DNA of 64,000 bases, from the NCBI GenBank assembly GCA_030681035.1, contig JAUXUI010000010.1, positions 1 to 64,000 on the forward strand. The letters run 5' to 3'. Shown here in pieces: positions 17,037 to 29,673 of this stretch. Both the position numbers and the translations under genes were made by a program. Position 1 is the stretch's first letter. Every line of letters begins with the position of its first letter. Source of the DNA: Lysobacteraceae bacterium (GTDB taxonomy: Bacteria; Pseudomonadota; Gammaproteobacteria; Xanthomonadales; Xanthomonadaceae). The notes below the pieces were generated by a model. The model was not told the DNA's origin and made no database searches. It was given only the letters and a program-made list of their open reading frames with translations.

Positions 17037-18383
17037 CTACGCATCGTGCGTGGCAACCACTTCCAGCAACAACCGCCCCTCAGCGAGCTCGGCGTTCAGC
17101 TGATCGCCGCTGGCGACTTGTTGCCAGGAGCGAACAACTTGCGCGTCATCGGCACGGCGAAGCAGGGCATAACCACGGCGGGTGATCGTCATCGGGTTGA
17201 GTGCGAGCAGGGCGCGTGCGGCGCCGTCGCTTTGTTGTCTGGCATTCGCAAGGCGCGCTTGCAGTGCGCGCCGAAGCCGTGCATTCAGCGCAAGCAGGCC
17301 GTGTCGCCGTTCGGGCAGCTCCAGCGCAGGGTTCACGCGCTGCAAACGATGGTGCAATGCGCCAAGCTGTTCGCCAGGTTTGCGAGTCAAGCCAAGACGC
17401 AGCCGCTGCAAGGCGCGCGCGCCGGCGGCAAGTTGCTGGCGACCACGGGCAAGACGTTGCGCGGGGCTGGCATGGCGAAGTGCCATGAAACTGCGATCAC
17501 AGGCTTGTGCTGCGGCCAACAATTGTCGTCGGATGGCGGCATCGTGACGTTCATGGGCGCGTAGTACGCGGGCGAACAGGGCGTCGCGGTCCGGCACCAG
17601 CAGTTCGGCGGCAGCAGAGGGTGTGGCGGCGCGCAGGTCGGCGGCAAAATCGGCCAGGGTGAAATCGATTTCATGGCCGACTGCGGAAACCACGGGCGTG
17701 TTCAATGCCGCGATGGCGCGCGCCAACGCCTCGTCATTGAAGCACCACAGATCTTCCAGTGAACCGCCACCACGGGTCAGCAACAGTGCATCGTAACGAC
17801 CGCTGGCATCGGCACGTTGCAACATGCGTTGTATTTGCGCTGCGGCATCTTTGCCTTGCACCGGCACCGGCAGGATTTCAACCTGCAACAGGGGGAAACG
17901 ACGGCCGATCACACTGAGCACATCGCGCACGGCAGCGCCGCTAGGGCTGGTGATGACCGCCAGGCGTCGCAGCAGCGCCGGTATTGGCTTCTTGCGTTCG
18001 GCTGCGAACAGCCCCTCGTCCGCCAGCTTTGCCTTGAGTTGCTCGAATTGCTGGCGCAGCAGGCCTTCACCGGCCTCTTGCATGGTCTCGATGGCGAGTT
18101 GGAAGTCGCCGCGCGCTTCGTACAAGGTCACTCGGCCGCCGACCAGCACCTGCATGCCGTCAGTCGGGGTGAAAGCGAGGCGTTGTGCCTTTGCGCGAAA
18201 CATGGCGCAGCGCACCTGCGCGCGTCCATCCTTGAGGGTAAGGTAGATATGGCCGGAACCGGGCCGGGCGAGATTGCTGATTTCACCCTGCACCCAGATG
18301 TTGGCAAAACTGCCTTCCAGCAGCTCACGCGCCAACACGTTGAGTTGCGATGGGCTGAAAATGCGGCTGCGATCCGTTGCCAT
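17037..18383 (-). CDS. xseA: Exodeoxyribonuclease VII large subunit
   Basis: A 448-residue protein. The N-terminal OB-fold starts FSPSQLNVLARELLEGSF and includes VQGEISNLARPGSGHIYLTL. The catalytic domain carries VITSPSGAAVRDVL, LLTRGGGSLEDLWCFND and SAVGHEIDFTLADFAAD. A long coiled-coil arm (roughly 265-400) follows, then a C-terminal strand cap. With XseB it degrades single-stranded DNA to oligonucleotides; xseB is not in the window. ATG 18383 is chosen because it gives the family N-terminus; a further upstream ATG adds ten unsupported residues. Confidence 0.96.
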   Translation of the reverse strand: MATDRSRIFSPSQLNVLARELLEGSFANIWVQGEISNLARPGSGHIYLTLKDGRAQVRCAMFRAKAQRLAFTPTDGMQVLVGGRVTLYEARGDFQLAIETMQEAGEGLLRQQFEQLKAKLADEGLFAAERKKPIPALLRRLAVITSPSGAAVRDVLSVIGRRFPLLQVEILPVPVQGKDAAAQIQRMLQRADASGRYDALLLTRGGGSLEDLWCFNDEALARAIAALNTPVVSAVGHEIDFTLADFAADLRAATPSAAAELLVPDRDALFARVLRAHERHDAAIRRQLLAAAQACDRSFMALRHASPAQRLARGRQQLAAGARALQRLRLGLTRKPGEQLGALHHRLQRVNPALELPERRHGLLALNARLRRALQARLANARQQSDGAARALLALNPMTITRRGYALLRRADDAQVVRSWQQVASGDQLNAELAEGRLLLEVVATHDA

Positions 18384-18466
18384 GACTGATATTCGAATGC
18401 GGCCGGCCAGCATGCCTCGCCACCGCAGTCACCGCAAGCGGCACGTATTCGGGTAATAATTGCACA

Positions 18467-20134
18467 ATGAGTCGAATTTTTGCCGCATTTATCGCATTAC
18501 CAAACGCTGTCCCGGTTGTGCCGCCAACCGGTTTCCCCACCGATGCCCGCAAGTTGCGGCAATGGGTTGATACCTTGCCACGCGCCAACGCCGAGGCAAC
18601 CTTGAAACTAGTGCATCAGGCGCTGGCTTGCCTGCACGGGCTTGCATGGCGCGGTGCGGTGCGCGCCGAAGCGCTCGATATTTTGCGGCCGCTGGCATAC
18701 GACGTGATGGCGCCGTTGAGCGTGAAATTGCGTAACGCAGCCCTGCCGCTTGCCCCGAATCTGGTGGCGGCCACCAAGGCGGTGGAGGCGATGCATGTGT
18801 TGCTCGCGCAAGGTTACCGACAGGCGGTTGCCGAAGTTTGCGCACCCGATGGCAAGGTGCCGATGCTGAAAGGTGCGCTGGTAACGAATGTATTGCATCG
18901 TGCGTGCAGCCACTTTGCACTTGCTCTGGCGCAGGCTTGGCGCAGTTATCGCGCGCCACCTGCGCAGGCGTGGCTATCCTTGCACCGCAGTTATGCATTC
19001 GCGCAGTTGCTGTGTCTGGACACCAAGGTGGTGGGCGACAGCCTGGTGGAACGCAGCAGCAGTACGCGCCAGGTATACCTGCAATCCCTGTTGATGGCAT
19101 TGGCCAATCCGTATGCGTTTGCCCAAGCCGAACAGGAGACACTGTGGCATCTGGCGCTGGATTATGGCATTCGTCTTCCCGTTGCCAGCGAGCGCCCGGA
19201 AGGTGTGTCGCTGGCACTTGGTGCCGATGCAGATCGTGCGTTCGCCGATGATGATGTGAGCGTGCTCGAGTGGATCGATGTGTCACCGTTGTTGGCGGAT
19301 TTGCAGGCCGCCATTGCCGGTGCCTCGGGCGAAACGGTGTATTTGTCGCGCCAGGGCAGTTTGCCGCTGGATCGTCGTCTGGCTGAGCGCTGGCTGCAAA
19401 GCTTGGCTGCCAGCGTAACGCGCAACAGTCTGCGCCTTCCCGGCGGGCATGTGCTGGATACGGTGTTGGGGATGAGCAGCGTACACAGCTATCTTAATGG
19501 TGGCCGCAACTTCAGCGAATTCCTGCAGCACTTGCATCAGCAGCAAACCACCATGGCGGGCAACACCAGCGCGTCATTTCCAGGCAGCGATGCGGCACAC
19601 GCCAGGATTCTGCCGGCGCGTGTGCTCGATCAGAGCCAAAGCGGTTATCGCGTGAGCTGGCCCGCCGAAGCGCAGGCGCGGGTGCGGGTGGGTGAGCTGG
19701 TTGCCCTTTCCCTGCACGCAGAAAGCATGCAATCGCGCATCTGGCTGCTGGGTACAGTGCGCTGGTTACGCTACGAAGACAGTGATGAAGTCAGCGCGGG
19801 AATCGAATTGCTCGGGCTGCGCGCATGGCCAATTGCATTGACTCCCGAAAATGGGAAGGCTGGCAAGGCGCCGCCATTGCGGGCCATCGAGTTTGTGGCG
19901 GGGCCGGGTGGCAATCCGCGTCACGGCATCATCGTTGCGGCGAACGCGCACGTTGTGCTGGGCGGTGCCACCGTGCATCGGTTGGACGATGATCCTGCGT
20001 GGTTGTTGCACGCACAGCACCATGTCATTGCGGCTAATGGGCCGTTGCGCCTGGTTGGCGAAATTGGCGAATATGCCGTGTTGTCGCACGAGGCATTGGT
20101 CCACGACGATTCGAGTGAGGAGCTTTCGGCATGA
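18467..20134 (+). CDS. Large conserved protein with C-terminal PilZ-like domain
   Basis: A 555-residue protein without signal peptide or clear membrane segments. The N-terminal about 370 residues are helical ([27 protein letters not shown]) and match no enzyme I can name. The segment from about 385 ([20 protein letters not shown]) through [10 protein letters not shown] and [11 protein letters not shown] to [15 protein letters not shown] has the strand pattern of a PilZ beta-barrel, the c-di-GMP-binding fold. A clear RxxxR/DxSxxG binding motif is not evident (SQSGYRV is the nearest), so ligand binding is doubtful. Its stop overlaps the ispG start (ATGA). Confidence 0.6.
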   Translation: MSRIFAAFIALPNAVPVVPPTGFPTDARKLRQWVDTLPRANAEATLKLVHQALACLHGLAWRGAVRAEALDILRPLAYDVMAPLSVKLRNAALPLAPNLVAATKAVEAMHVLLAQGYRQAVAEVCAPDGKVPMLKGALVTNVLHRACSHFALALAQAWRSYRAPPAQAWLSLHRSYAFAQLLCLDTKVVGDSLVERSSSTRQVYLQSLLMALANPYAFAQAEQETLWHLALDYGIRLPVASERPEGVSLALGADADRAFADDDVSVLEWIDVSPLLADLQAAIAGASGETVYLSRQGSLPLDRRLAERWLQSLAASVTRNSLRLPGGHVLDTVLGMSSVHSYLNGGRNFSEFLQHLHQQQTTMAGNTSASFPGSDAAHARILPARVLDQSQSGYRVSWPAEAQARVRVGELVALSLHAESMQSRIWLLGTVRWLRYEDSDEVSAGIELLGLRAWPIALTPENGKAGKAPPLRAIEFVAGPGGNPRHGIIVAANAHVVLGGATVHRLDDDPAWLLHAQHHVIAANGPLRLVGEIGEYAVLSHEALVHDDSSEELSA

Positions 20135-21399
20135 GTCAGAGTTTTGGCCCGGCGCCGCGCCGCTCCACGCGTTCGGTAAAAGTGGGCAATGTCATGCTGG
20201 GTGGCGATGCGCCGGTGGTGGTGCAGTCGATGACCAACACCGATACCGCCGATGTCAAGGCAACCACGCAGCAGGTGGCCGAGTTGTGGCGTGCCGGCTC
20301 GGAGCTGGTGCGCATCACGGTAAACACCCGCGAGGCAGCGGCAGCCGTGCCGAAGATCGCCGAGCGTCTGGCGATGATTGGCGCCGTGGTGCCATTGATC
20401 GGCGATTTCCATTACAACGGCCACCAGTTGCTGGCGGCTGAGCCGGCATGCGCCGAAGCGCTGGCCAAATACCGCATCAATCCGGGCAATGTCGGCTTTG
20501 GAAAAAAACGCGATAGCCAGTTCGCCAGCATCGTCGAATTGGCCGCGCGCCATGGCAAGGCGGTGCGCATCGGTGCCAACTGGGGCTCACTCGATCAGGC
20601 GCTGGCGACCCGGATGATGGATGAAAACGCGGCGCGGGCCGAGCCGTGGGATGCCGGGCGGGTGTTGCGCGAGGCGCTGATTCGCTCCGCGCTGGACTCG
20701 GCCGAACGGGCTGTGGAAATTGGCTTGCCCGCCGATTCGATCGTGCTATCGGCCAAGGTCAGCGGTGTGCAGGAGTTGATCGCGGTGTATCGCGAACTGG
20801 CCACGCGCAGCAACTTTGCCTTGCATCTGGGCCTCACCGAAGCCGGCATGGGTTCCAAGGGTATCGTGGCGTCAAGCGCCGCACTGGCAGTGCTGATGCA
20901 GGAAGGCATCGGCGACACCATCCGCATTTCGCTGACGCCCGAGCCGGGGCAGTCGCGCACCGCCGAGGTGATCGTTGCGCAGGAGCTGTTGCAGACGCTC
21001 GGCTTGCGTGCATTTACGCCACTGGTAACCGCATGCCCGGGGTGCGGCCGCACCACCAGCGAGTTCTTCCAGCAGCTCGCGCAGCGGGTGCAGGCACATG
21101 TGCGTGAACGCATGCCGGAGTGGAAGATGCGTTATCCGGGTGCCGAAAATCTCACCCTGGCGGTGATGGGCTGTGTGGTCAACGGCCCGGGCGAATCGCG
21201 TCACGCCAATATCGGCATTTCCTTGCCCGGTACTGGCGAGGCGCCGGCCGCGCCGGTATTTGTCGATGGCGAAAAGACGGTTACTTTGCGTGGCGAGCAC
21301 ATCACCGAATCGTTCATCCAATTGATCGACAACTACGTGCAATCACATTACTCGCCGCAGGTAAACGATCATGGTGACTCAAATTGCGCTACATCATGA
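20131..21399 (+). CDS. ispG: 4-hydroxy-3-methylbut-2-en-1-yl diphosphate synthase
   Basis: A 422-residue iron-sulfur enzyme of the MEP isoprenoid pathway that makes HMBPP. N-terminal TIM-barrel motifs include [14 protein letters not shown] and [11 protein letters not shown]. The 4Fe-4S ligands lie in [15 protein letters not shown] and [14 protein letters not shown]. The start ATG overlaps the stop of the PilZ-like gene, implying co-transcription. Confidence 0.97.
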   Translation: MSQSFGPAPRRSTRSVKVGNVMLGGDAPVVVQSMTNTDTADVKATTQQVAELWRAGSELVRITVNTREAAAAVPKIAERLAMIGAVVPLIGDFHYNGHQLLAAEPACAEALAKYRINPGNVGFGKKRDSQFASIVELAARHGKAVRIGANWGSLDQALATRMMDENAARAEPWDAGRVLREALIRSALDSAERAVEIGLPADSIVLSAKVSGVQELIAVYRELATRSNFALHLGLTEAGMGSKGIVASSAALAVLMQEGIGDTIRISLTPEPGQSRTAEVIVAQELLQTLGLRAFTPLVTACPGCGRTTSEFFQQLAQRVQAHVRERMPEWKMRYPGAENLTLAVMGCVVNGPGESRHANIGISLPGTGEAPAAPVFVDGEKTVTLRGEHITESFIQLIDNYVQSHYSPQVNDHGDSNCATS

Positions 21400-21415
21400 G
21401 GTTTGCGCACGTCAT

Positions 21416-21545
21416 TGCCGTTTCCCTCACCCCGGCCCCGCTTCGCGCCCCGGCCCGCGCCAGCGGCGCGGGCGCTCAACCGCACGCGCGCCAATGGCGC
21501 GCAAGCGTTGCGGTTTCGCCCCAGTGGGAGAGGGGGATGCGGATA
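21416..21545. repeat. GC-rich degenerate repeat upstream of the FMN protein
   Basis: The segment begins CCGTTTCCCTCACCCCGGCCC and ends CCCAGTGGGAGAGGGG, framing internal palindromes such as GGCGCG/CGCGCC. This CCCTCACCCC...GGGAGAGGGG layout is a common dispersed intergenic element in proteobacteria. It keeps a frame open ahead of the next gene but is not coding. Confidence 0.5.
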
Positions 21546-21579
21546 CGCTCCGCGTAGCTTTGCCTCAGGGAGTCAGTCC

Positions 21580-23181
21580 ATGCAGTTGGTCATTCATCAG
21601 CGCCGTAGCGCGTTTTATTTCTCGGTAATTGCTCTGCTGCTGAGCGCAATGGGCGCGCGCTGGAGCCCGTGGTGCTACTACGGGGTTGCGCTATTCGGTG
21701 CGTTGACGTTGCTGGGTATTTACGACCTGGCACAGACCCGCAGGACGCTGAATCGCAACTATCCGATCCTGATCCACTTCCGTTATTTTCTGGAGTCGAT
21801 CGGCCCGGAGATCCGCCAGTATTTCATCGAGGCCGATACCGATGACCGGCCGTACTCGCGCGAGCAGCGCAATCTGGTTTATCAACGCGCCAAGAACACG
21901 CTCGACAAACGCCCGTTCGGCACCCTGCTCGATGTCTACGCTGAGGGCTACGAGTGGATCAACCATGCCATGGTGCCCACGCACATCGACTCACACGATT
22001 TTCGGGTGCTGATTGGTAGCGAGCGCAAACAGCCGTATTCGGCCAGCGTATTCAACATCTCGGCGATGAGTTTTGGCTCGTTGTCCGCCAATGCCATCCG
22101 CGCACTCAACGGTGGTGCTGCCAAAGGCGGTTTTTATCACGACACCGGCGAGGGCTCGATATCACGCTATCACCGCGAGTTTGGCGGCGATCTGGTGTGG
22201 GAGATCGGTTCGGGCTATTTTGGTTGCCGCAATCTTGACGGCAGTTTTGACGCGGCACGCTTCGAGAGCAATGCCTGCGATCCGCAGGTGAAGATGATCG
22301 AACTCAAACTTTCGCAAGGTGCCAAGCCCGGCCATGGCGGCGTGTTGCCCGGCGCCAAGGTGACTGAGGAAATTGCCGAGGCGCGTGGTGTGCCGGTGGG
22401 TGAAACGGTGGAATCGCCGGCGGCGCACGCGATGTTTTCCACGCCCATCGAACTGCTGCAATTCATCGCCCGCCTGCGCGAAATCTCGGGCGACAAGCCC
22501 ACCGGGTTCAAATTGGCCATCGGCCATCCGTGGGAGTGGTTCGCCATCGTCAAGGCGATGCGCGAGACCGGCATCGTGCCCGATTTCATCGTGGTCGATG
22601 GCAAGGAGGGCGGTACCGGTGCAGCGCCGGTCGAGTTCATCAATCGTGTGGGCATGCCGTTGCGCGAAGGGCTGCTGCTGGTGAATAACACCCTGATCGG
22701 TGCCGGCCTGCGTGATCGCATTCGCATCGGCGCGGCTGGCAAGATCACCTCGGCATTCAACGTGGCGCGCACCCTCGCCATCGGCGCCGACTGGTGCAAT
22801 GCGGCGCGGGCCTTCATGTTTTCGCTGGGTTGCATACAGGCGCGCAGTTGCCACAACGATCAATGCCCCACCGGTATCGCCACCCAGAATCCGCATCGTT
22901 GGCACAACCTGGACGTGCCCGACAAAACCGAGCGGGTGTACAACTACCACAAGGCCACGGTGATGGCGCTCAAGGAGCTGCTTGCCGCCGCCGGCCTGCA
23001 AGACCCGGCGCAATTGCTGCCCGATCACATCCTGCGCCGGGTATCGCCGACCGATGTGGCGTCCTATGCCACGCTCTACCCAACCCTGCAACCGGGCGAG
23101 TTGCTGTCCGGTACACCGGATCATGTGGTGTTCCAGCGCTACTGGGCGCGGTCGCGGGCTGACAGCTTCGCGCTGGGTTGA
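21580..23181 (+). CDS. FMN-binding glutamate-synthase-like membrane protein
   Basis: A 533-residue protein. Two N-terminal membrane helices (about 12-29 and 33-48) are followed by the FMN barrel of the GltB central domain: NISAMSFGSLSANAIRALN, EGSISRYH, KPGHGGVLPGAKV, DGKEGGTGAAP. The 3Fe-4S cluster motif is present as CIQARSCHNDQCPTGIA. It lacks the glutaminase and C-terminal structural domains of GltB, so it is not a complete glutamate synthase. Its reaction is unknown. ATG 21580 has AGGGAG just upstream; the frame remains open for 59 codons before it only through a repeat. Confidence 0.88.
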   Translation: MQLVIHQRRSAFYFSVIALLLSAMGARWSPWCYYGVALFGALTLLGIYDLAQTRRTLNRNYPILIHFRYFLESIGPEIRQYFIEADTDDRPYSREQRNLVYQRAKNTLDKRPFGTLLDVYAEGYEWINHAMVPTHIDSHDFRVLIGSERKQPYSASVFNISAMSFGSLSANAIRALNGGAAKGGFYHDTGEGSISRYHREFGGDLVWEIGSGYFGCRNLDGSFDAARFESNACDPQVKMIELKLSQGAKPGHGGVLPGAKVTEEIAEARGVPVGETVESPAAHAMFSTPIELLQFIARLREISGDKPTGFKLAIGHPWEWFAIVKAMRETGIVPDFIVVDGKEGGTGAAPVEFINRVGMPLREGLLLVNNTLIGAGLRDRIRIGAAGKITSAFNVARTLAIGADWCNAARAFMFSLGCIQARSCHNDQCPTGIATQNPHRWHNLDVPDKTERVYNYHKATVMALKELLAAAGLQDPAQLLPDHILRRVSPTDVASYATLYPTLQPGELLSGTPDHVVFQRYWARSRADSFALG

Positions 23182-23201
23182 GTGTCTGGGAAGCCGTCGG
23201 A

Positions 23202-23271
23202 GTCGCCCACAGGGTGGGCTCCTACAAAAGAGCCTCAACGCACATCTGTGGGAGCCCACCCTGTGGGCGAC
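23202..23271. repeat. Inverted pair of dispersed repeat family A
   Basis: Arms 23202-23225 and 23248-23271 are near-perfect reverse complements (one mismatch) and match the arms at 14507-14572. The element lies between two convergent genes and may serve as a bidirectional terminator. Confidence 0.88.
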
Positions 23272-23299
23272 CTGGGTTGGATTAACGCCCGACCGGTTG

Positions 23300-23590
23300 T
23301 CAGTCTGGGTGCGTGTCGGGTTTGAACGCAGCGAGCTGGTCGCTGGTCGCTTCGGCCTGAAAACGCGCTTTCCACTCGTCGTAGGGCATGCCGTAAACCT
23401 GCTCGCGCGCCTCGTCCTTGCTCATGGGCGCACCTTGGGCATCGGCGGCTTCGCGCAGCCAGTTCGCCAGGCAGTTGCGACAAAAGCCGGCCAGGTTCAT
23501 CAGATCGATGTTCTGCACGTCGCTGCGTTCGCGCAGATGTTCAAGCAAACGGCGGAAGGCGGCGGCTTCGAGGCTGGTCAGATCAGACAT
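23300..23590 (-). CDS. DUF1244 family small protein
   Basis: A 96-residue protein of the DUF1244 family. The conserved core [21 protein letters not shown] is followed by [11 protein letters not shown] (a CxxC pair) and [13 protein letters not shown]. The family is helical and of unknown function; the CxxC suggests metal or redox chemistry. ATG 23590 is chosen for family length and a GGAG upstream. It is divergent from folD. Confidence 0.88.
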   Translation of the reverse strand: MSDLTSLEAAAFRRLLEHLRERSDVQNIDLMNLAGFCRNCLANWLREAADAQGAPMSKDEAREQVYGMPYDEWKARFQAEATSDQLAAFKPDTHPD

Positions 23591-23643
23591 GGGGTCTCCG
23601 GGTAGGCGATAATGTGTCGTTTGATCACCGCCGAAGCGAACGC

Positions 23644-26032
<2,389 letters not shown>

Positions 26033-26051
26033 AAGCCGGGGCTCGGCGATT

Positions 26052-26154
26052 GATGGGTTTCGCTGCGCTCTACCCATCCTACGGGTCTTGCTTCTTGCTT
26101 TGGCTTTTCCGAGTCCCCAGTCCGTAGTATGGGTAGAGCGCAGCGAAACCCATC
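26052..26154. repeat. Large inverted repeat (family B) between guaB and guaA
   Basis: Arms 26052-26084 and 26122-26154 are 33 bases each and reverse complements with two mismatches, separated by 37 bases. The same unit occurs singly at 1564-1595. In the guaBA transcript it would form a long hairpin that could attenuate, or protect from exonucleases, one side of the operon. Confidence 0.9.
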
Positions 26155-26177
26155 GCTCACGAAAGTACCCAGCCCCG

Positions 26178-27743
26178 ATGAAAAACATCCACCGCGACAA
26201 AATCCTCATCCTCGACTTTGGTGCGCAGTACACGCAGTTGATTGCGCGGCGTATCCGCGAGATCGGTGTCTATTGCGAAATCTGGGCCTGGGATCACGAC
26301 CCGGCCGAAATTGCGGCATTTGGCGCCAAAGGCATCGTGCTTTCCGGCGGGCCGGAATCGACCACGCTGCACGGCGCGCCGCGTGCAGCGCAGGCGGTGT
26401 TTGATTCAGGTCTGCCAATTCTCGGCATTTGCTACGGCATGCAGACCCTGGCTGTGCAGTTGGGCGGCAGCACCGAGGCTGCCGATCAACGCGAGTTTGG
26501 CCATGCGCAGGTCGATCGGATTGCCGAGGATCGTCTGCTTGGTGGCCTGTCCGATCACCCCGGGCAATCGCGCCTGGATGTGTGGATGAGCCACGGCGAT
26601 CACGTTGCCAGCGCACCGCCCGGTTTCGTGGTGACGGCGCGCACTGAGCGCATCCCGGTAGCGGCGATGGCCGATGATGCGCGGCGCTGGTACGGCGTGC
26701 AGTTCCATCCCGAAGTTACCCACACCAAACAGGGCGAGGCACTGCTGCGCCGGTTCGTGGTCGATATTTGCGGCTGCGGCACCTTGTGGACCGCAGCGCA
26801 CATCATCGAAGACCAGATCGCACGCGTCCATGCGCTGATCGGCGAGGGCGATGTGCTGCTGGGTTTGTCCGGCGGTGTCGATTCCTCGGTGGTGGCGGCG
26901 TTGCTGCATCGCGCGCTCGGCGAGCGCCTGACCTGCGTGTTTGTCGATACCGGCCTGCTGCGCTGGCAGGAAGGCGATCAGGTGATGGCTACCTTCGCCG
27001 AGCATCTCGGTGTGAAGGTGATACGCGTTGATGCCGCCGATCGCTATTTTACGGCGCTGGCCGGGGTCACTGATCCCGAAGCCAAGCGCAAGATCATCGG
27101 CCGCCTGTTTGTGGAAATCTTCGATGAGCAGGCCAGCAAGCTGCACAACGTGAAGTGGCTGGCGCAGGGCACCATCTATCCCGATGTGATTGAGTCGGCC
27201 GGCAGCAAGACCGGCAAGGCGCATGTGATCAAGAGCCACCACAATGTGGGCGGTCTGCCCGAGCACATGAAGCTCGGCCTGGTGGAACCGCTGCGCGAGC
27301 TGTTCAAGGATGAAGTGCGGCGTATCGGCGTTGAACTCGGCCTGCCGCGCGAGATGGTCTACCGCCACCCGTTCCCCGGCCCCGGTCTGGGCGTGCGCAT
27401 CCTCGGCGAAGTAAAGCGCGAATATGCGCAACTGCTGGCCCGCGCCGACGCCATCTTCATCGATGAACTGCGCAAGTCCGGCTGGTACGACAAGACCAGC
27501 CAGGCTTTCGCGGTGTTCCTGCCGGTGAAATCGGTGGGCGTGGTTGGCGACGCGCGCGCTTACGAATGGGTGATAGCGCTGCGTGCAGTGGAAACCATCG
27601 ACTTCATGACCGCGCATTGGGCACACCTGCCGTACGAGTTGCTTGGCAAGGTATCGAATCGCATTATCAATGAGTTACGCGGTGTTTCTCGCGTAGTTTA
27701 TGACATCTCCGGCAAGCCGCCGGCGACGATTGAGTGGGAGTGA
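26178..27743 (+). CDS. guaA: GMP synthase (glutamine-hydrolysing)
   Basis: A 521-residue enzyme converting XMP to GMP. The class I glutaminase triad is Cys85 in GICYGMQ and His177/Glu179 in [10 protein letters not shown]. The ATP-pyrophosphatase P-loop is [16 protein letters not shown], and the dimerisation domain ends [12 protein letters not shown] 26178 is chosen for the family N-terminus. The frame runs open upstream into guaB, which is chance. The 3' end of guaA is a known genomic-island integration site, and here it borders an accessory defence islet. Confidence 0.98.
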   Translation: MKNIHRDKILILDFGAQYTQLIARRIREIGVYCEIWAWDHDPAEIAAFGAKGIVLSGGPESTTLHGAPRAAQAVFDSGLPILGICYGMQTLAVQLGGSTEAADQREFGHAQVDRIAEDRLLGGLSDHPGQSRLDVWMSHGDHVASAPPGFVVTARTERIPVAAMADDARRWYGVQFHPEVTHTKQGEALLRRFVVDICGCGTLWTAAHIIEDQIARVHALIGEGDVLLGLSGGVDSSVVAALLHRALGERLTCVFVDTGLLRWQEGDQVMATFAEHLGVKVIRVDAADRYFTALAGVTDPEAKRKIIGRLFVEIFDEQASKLHNVKWLAQGTIYPDVIESAGSKTGKAHVIKSHHNVGGLPEHMKLGLVEPLRELFKDEVRRIGVELGLPREMVYRHPFPGPGLGVRILGEVKREYAQLLARADAIFIDELRKSGWYDKTSQAFAVFLPVKSVGVVGDARAYEWVIALRAVETIDFMTAHWAHLPYELLGKVSNRIINELRGVSRVVYDISGKPPATIEWE

Positions 27744-27978
27744 GGCTGGATTTTTCGGGTGTATTGAAAAAGAGGCTGACAACCAGCCAACCGGTCTCGT
27801 CATCTGTGTCATGTTATCGCTCAGCCTCGTCTCCAGCCGACTGTGCCAGCCAAGACCGTGTTGAAGTGCTTCTTGCTTTGTCAGGCTCCAGAAATGCGGC
27901 AAGAGCGTGTTTACCGTGGCGCATCAATGCCACGCCGACTTGAGTTGCTCGGACGTTGGCAGCGCCTTGGATTGCCGC

Positions 27979-28821
27979 TCAAACGTCGATCCTCGGCAAG
28001 TTGGCAGCGCGAACAGCACGCGCCACCTCGCGGAATGCATCATCAAATGGTGGTAGTTCGCTCATTTGGTGTGCGAGACGATTGGCCCAGAGTCGCCGCA
28101 GACGCTCTTCTTTGGCGGCAATAGCCTGCTCCATGCCTGCAATGACGCGCTGCCGCAGTGCCAGCTTGGCATCAAGTTCGGCGCGCATCTCAGCAATGCG
28201 CAATTCAGTGGAACCGAACAGATACCAGAGGTCATACAAGTCGCGCGGTTCGTTGCGGGCGCGGTCGCTCAAGGCCAGCAGCTTTTCAACCACGATCTCC
28301 TCGATGGCATAGACCTTCACAGTCGGGCCTTCGGGCAAGTCGTCAAAGCTGTCGTAGATGCGCTGAATTGGGCGATCTTGCAGTGGGAAGCACAGGACTT
28401 CGTTGATCGTGATATCCACCTTCACGTCGTTCGCGGCAGGTAGTGGCCCCTGATAGCGCAGGTAGAAGGTGTGGCTGTTCTGGTGGCCGTGCCGGTCTTC
28501 GCGATCGAACGCGATCCGCAGGCCCGAGTCGGCTTCGACGGTCGCGAAGATTTCGTCCAACCCCGCCAGGATATCTTCGAAGGTGATTGGACGGGTCAGT
28601 GTGAAGTCCAGGTCCTCCGAAAACCGATAGTCTTCGAACCAGCAGCGCCGCAGGGCGGTGCCACCCTTGAAGGCCAGCACGTCGCGCAGCGGATGGCCGG
28701 CCAAGCCGGTCAGGAACCAGGCCAACACGTAATCGCGTTCGATGACGGCCTCGGGGATACGCCGTCCGCCAGCGGTCATCAGCGTGTTCGAGATCAGGGA
28801 AATGTTGCGTTGAGGAATCAT
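27979..28821 (-). CDS. AbiEii/AbiGii-type nucleotidyltransferase toxin
   Basis: A 280-residue protein of the AbiEii (MNT-like, DUF1814) family. The nucleotidyltransferase signature is complete: FKGGTALRR followed by FSEDLDFT (GG-T and SxDxD), then a metal-binding Asp in KVDITINEVL. C-terminal helices with EKLLALSDRARNEPRDLYDL match the family motif. Type IV toxin-antitoxin toxins of this family transfer nucleotides (to tRNA acceptor ends in the related MenT enzymes) and stop growth during phage infection. The ATG shares one base with the stop of the upstream antitoxin gene, giving coupled expression. Confidence 0.92.
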   Translation of the reverse strand: MIPQRNISLISNTLMTAGGRRIPEAVIERDYVLAWFLTGLAGHPLRDVLAFKGGTALRRCWFEDYRFSEDLDFTLTRPITFEDILAGLDEIFATVEADSGLRIAFDREDRHGHQNSHTFYLRYQGPLPAANDVKVDITINEVLCFPLQDRPIQRIYDSFDDLPEGPTVKVYAIEEIVVEKLLALSDRARNEPRDLYDLWYLFGSTELRIAEMRAELDAKLALRQRVIAGMEQAIAAKEERLRRLWANRLAHQMSELPPFDDAFREVARAVRAANLPRIDV

Positions 28822-29657
28822 CAGCCAAGCCTCACGGCATCGAGTTCTTCGGGCGTCACATTGAGCTGGAGGCGCCAGCGTGAGATGAAAGCACCCTCGG
28901 CGGGGAGCAACGGATCGAGGCGCTGGTAGGTCGCCGTCAGCATGCCGCGCAAGGGCACCAGCGCCGATGCATCGGCGATACCATAGTGTTCCAGCAGGTA
29001 GCCGAGGCGACGTACCACGGCACCGACGCCGAGCCGTCGTGCGTAGTCCACCAGCCGTTCGGTCTTCAGTGAATCACGCTTAATCCACAAGCCCTTGGCG
29101 ACTTCGGTGATGCCACCGGCAAATGCCGGATGGCGGAGTCCATCGATGATGGTGCGCTCCATGTCGCTGATCATCACGAAGCGCTCCTTGTCGATCCAGT
29201 GCTTCATGACACCGAATTCCTGTTCCGCAGTGATGTGAATAAACCGAAAGTCATAGCCGCCGATCGTCTGTGGACGCACGCGCCGCGTGCATGACACATA
29301 GACGGTGAAGTTCGGCTGCGTCACCATGCGATGTAGTTCAAGCGCGGTGCCATGCGACAGGAAGTAGGGCGCGGTACCGGCGAGTTCACGCGCGATCAGG
29401 TATGGGCTGTCGATGTGCTCAGTGGCCCGGCCAAGCTCGAACGGCACGAGGTTGTACAGGCCGGGCTTCAGTCGTGTCACCAAGCCGCGTTGCTGGGCCT
29501 TGTGTACGAGATTGCGGGCCGATGCCGCCGACAGGCCGGTGATCGAGCCTACATCCGCCAAGGTGAACGTAGAGCGGCGCAGCTCATTTAGCTCCGTGAA
29601 GAGTTGCGCTGCTCGCGGGCCCAGCGTCTTCGTTTGCAAGTGATATTTTGCGCTCAA
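28821..29657 (-). CDS. AbiEi-type antitoxin and autorepressor
   Basis: A 278-residue protein. The N-terminal winged helix (FTLADVGSITGLSAASARNL) and KPGLYNLVPFELG are followed by the AbiEi antitoxin domain (YFLSHGTALELHRM, ISDMERTIIDGLRHP). AbiEi neutralises AbiEii and represses its own promoter by binding DNA repeats. The start is TTG at 29657: AGGGG lies 8 bases before it and no ATG or GTG occurs nearby, so translation may be kept low. The stop overlaps abiEii. A consensus-like promoter flanked by direct repeats lies just upstream. Confidence 0.9.
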   Translation of the reverse strand: MSAKYHLQTKTLGPRAAQLFTELNELRRSTFTLADVGSITGLSAASARNLVHKAQQRGLVTRLKPGLYNLVPFELGRATEHIDSPYLIARELAGTAPYFLSHGTALELHRMVTQPNFTVYVSCTRRVRPQTIGGYDFRFIHITAEQEFGVMKHWIDKERFVMISDMERTIIDGLRHPAFAGGITEVAKGLWIKRDSLKTERLVDYARRLGVGAVVRRLGYLLEHYGIADASALVPLRGMLTATYQRLDPLLPAEGAFISRWRLQLNVTPEELDAVRLG

Positions 29658-29673
29658 TTTGCGCCCCTATAAG

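Noticed and set aside
21403-21579. 59-codon extension of the FMN glutamate-synthase-like protein
   Set aside because: It translates a GC-rich dispersed repeat, and a good Shine-Dalgarno stands before ATG 21580.
26406-27626. 406-codon open frame antisense to guaA
   Set aside because: No recognisable domain, no ribosome binding site, and full overlap with an unmistakable GMP synthase.
27744-27978. attachment-site repeat of the guaA 3' end
   Set aside because: The terminal guaA bases were looked for around 30200 and elsewhere in the islet; no second copy was seen.
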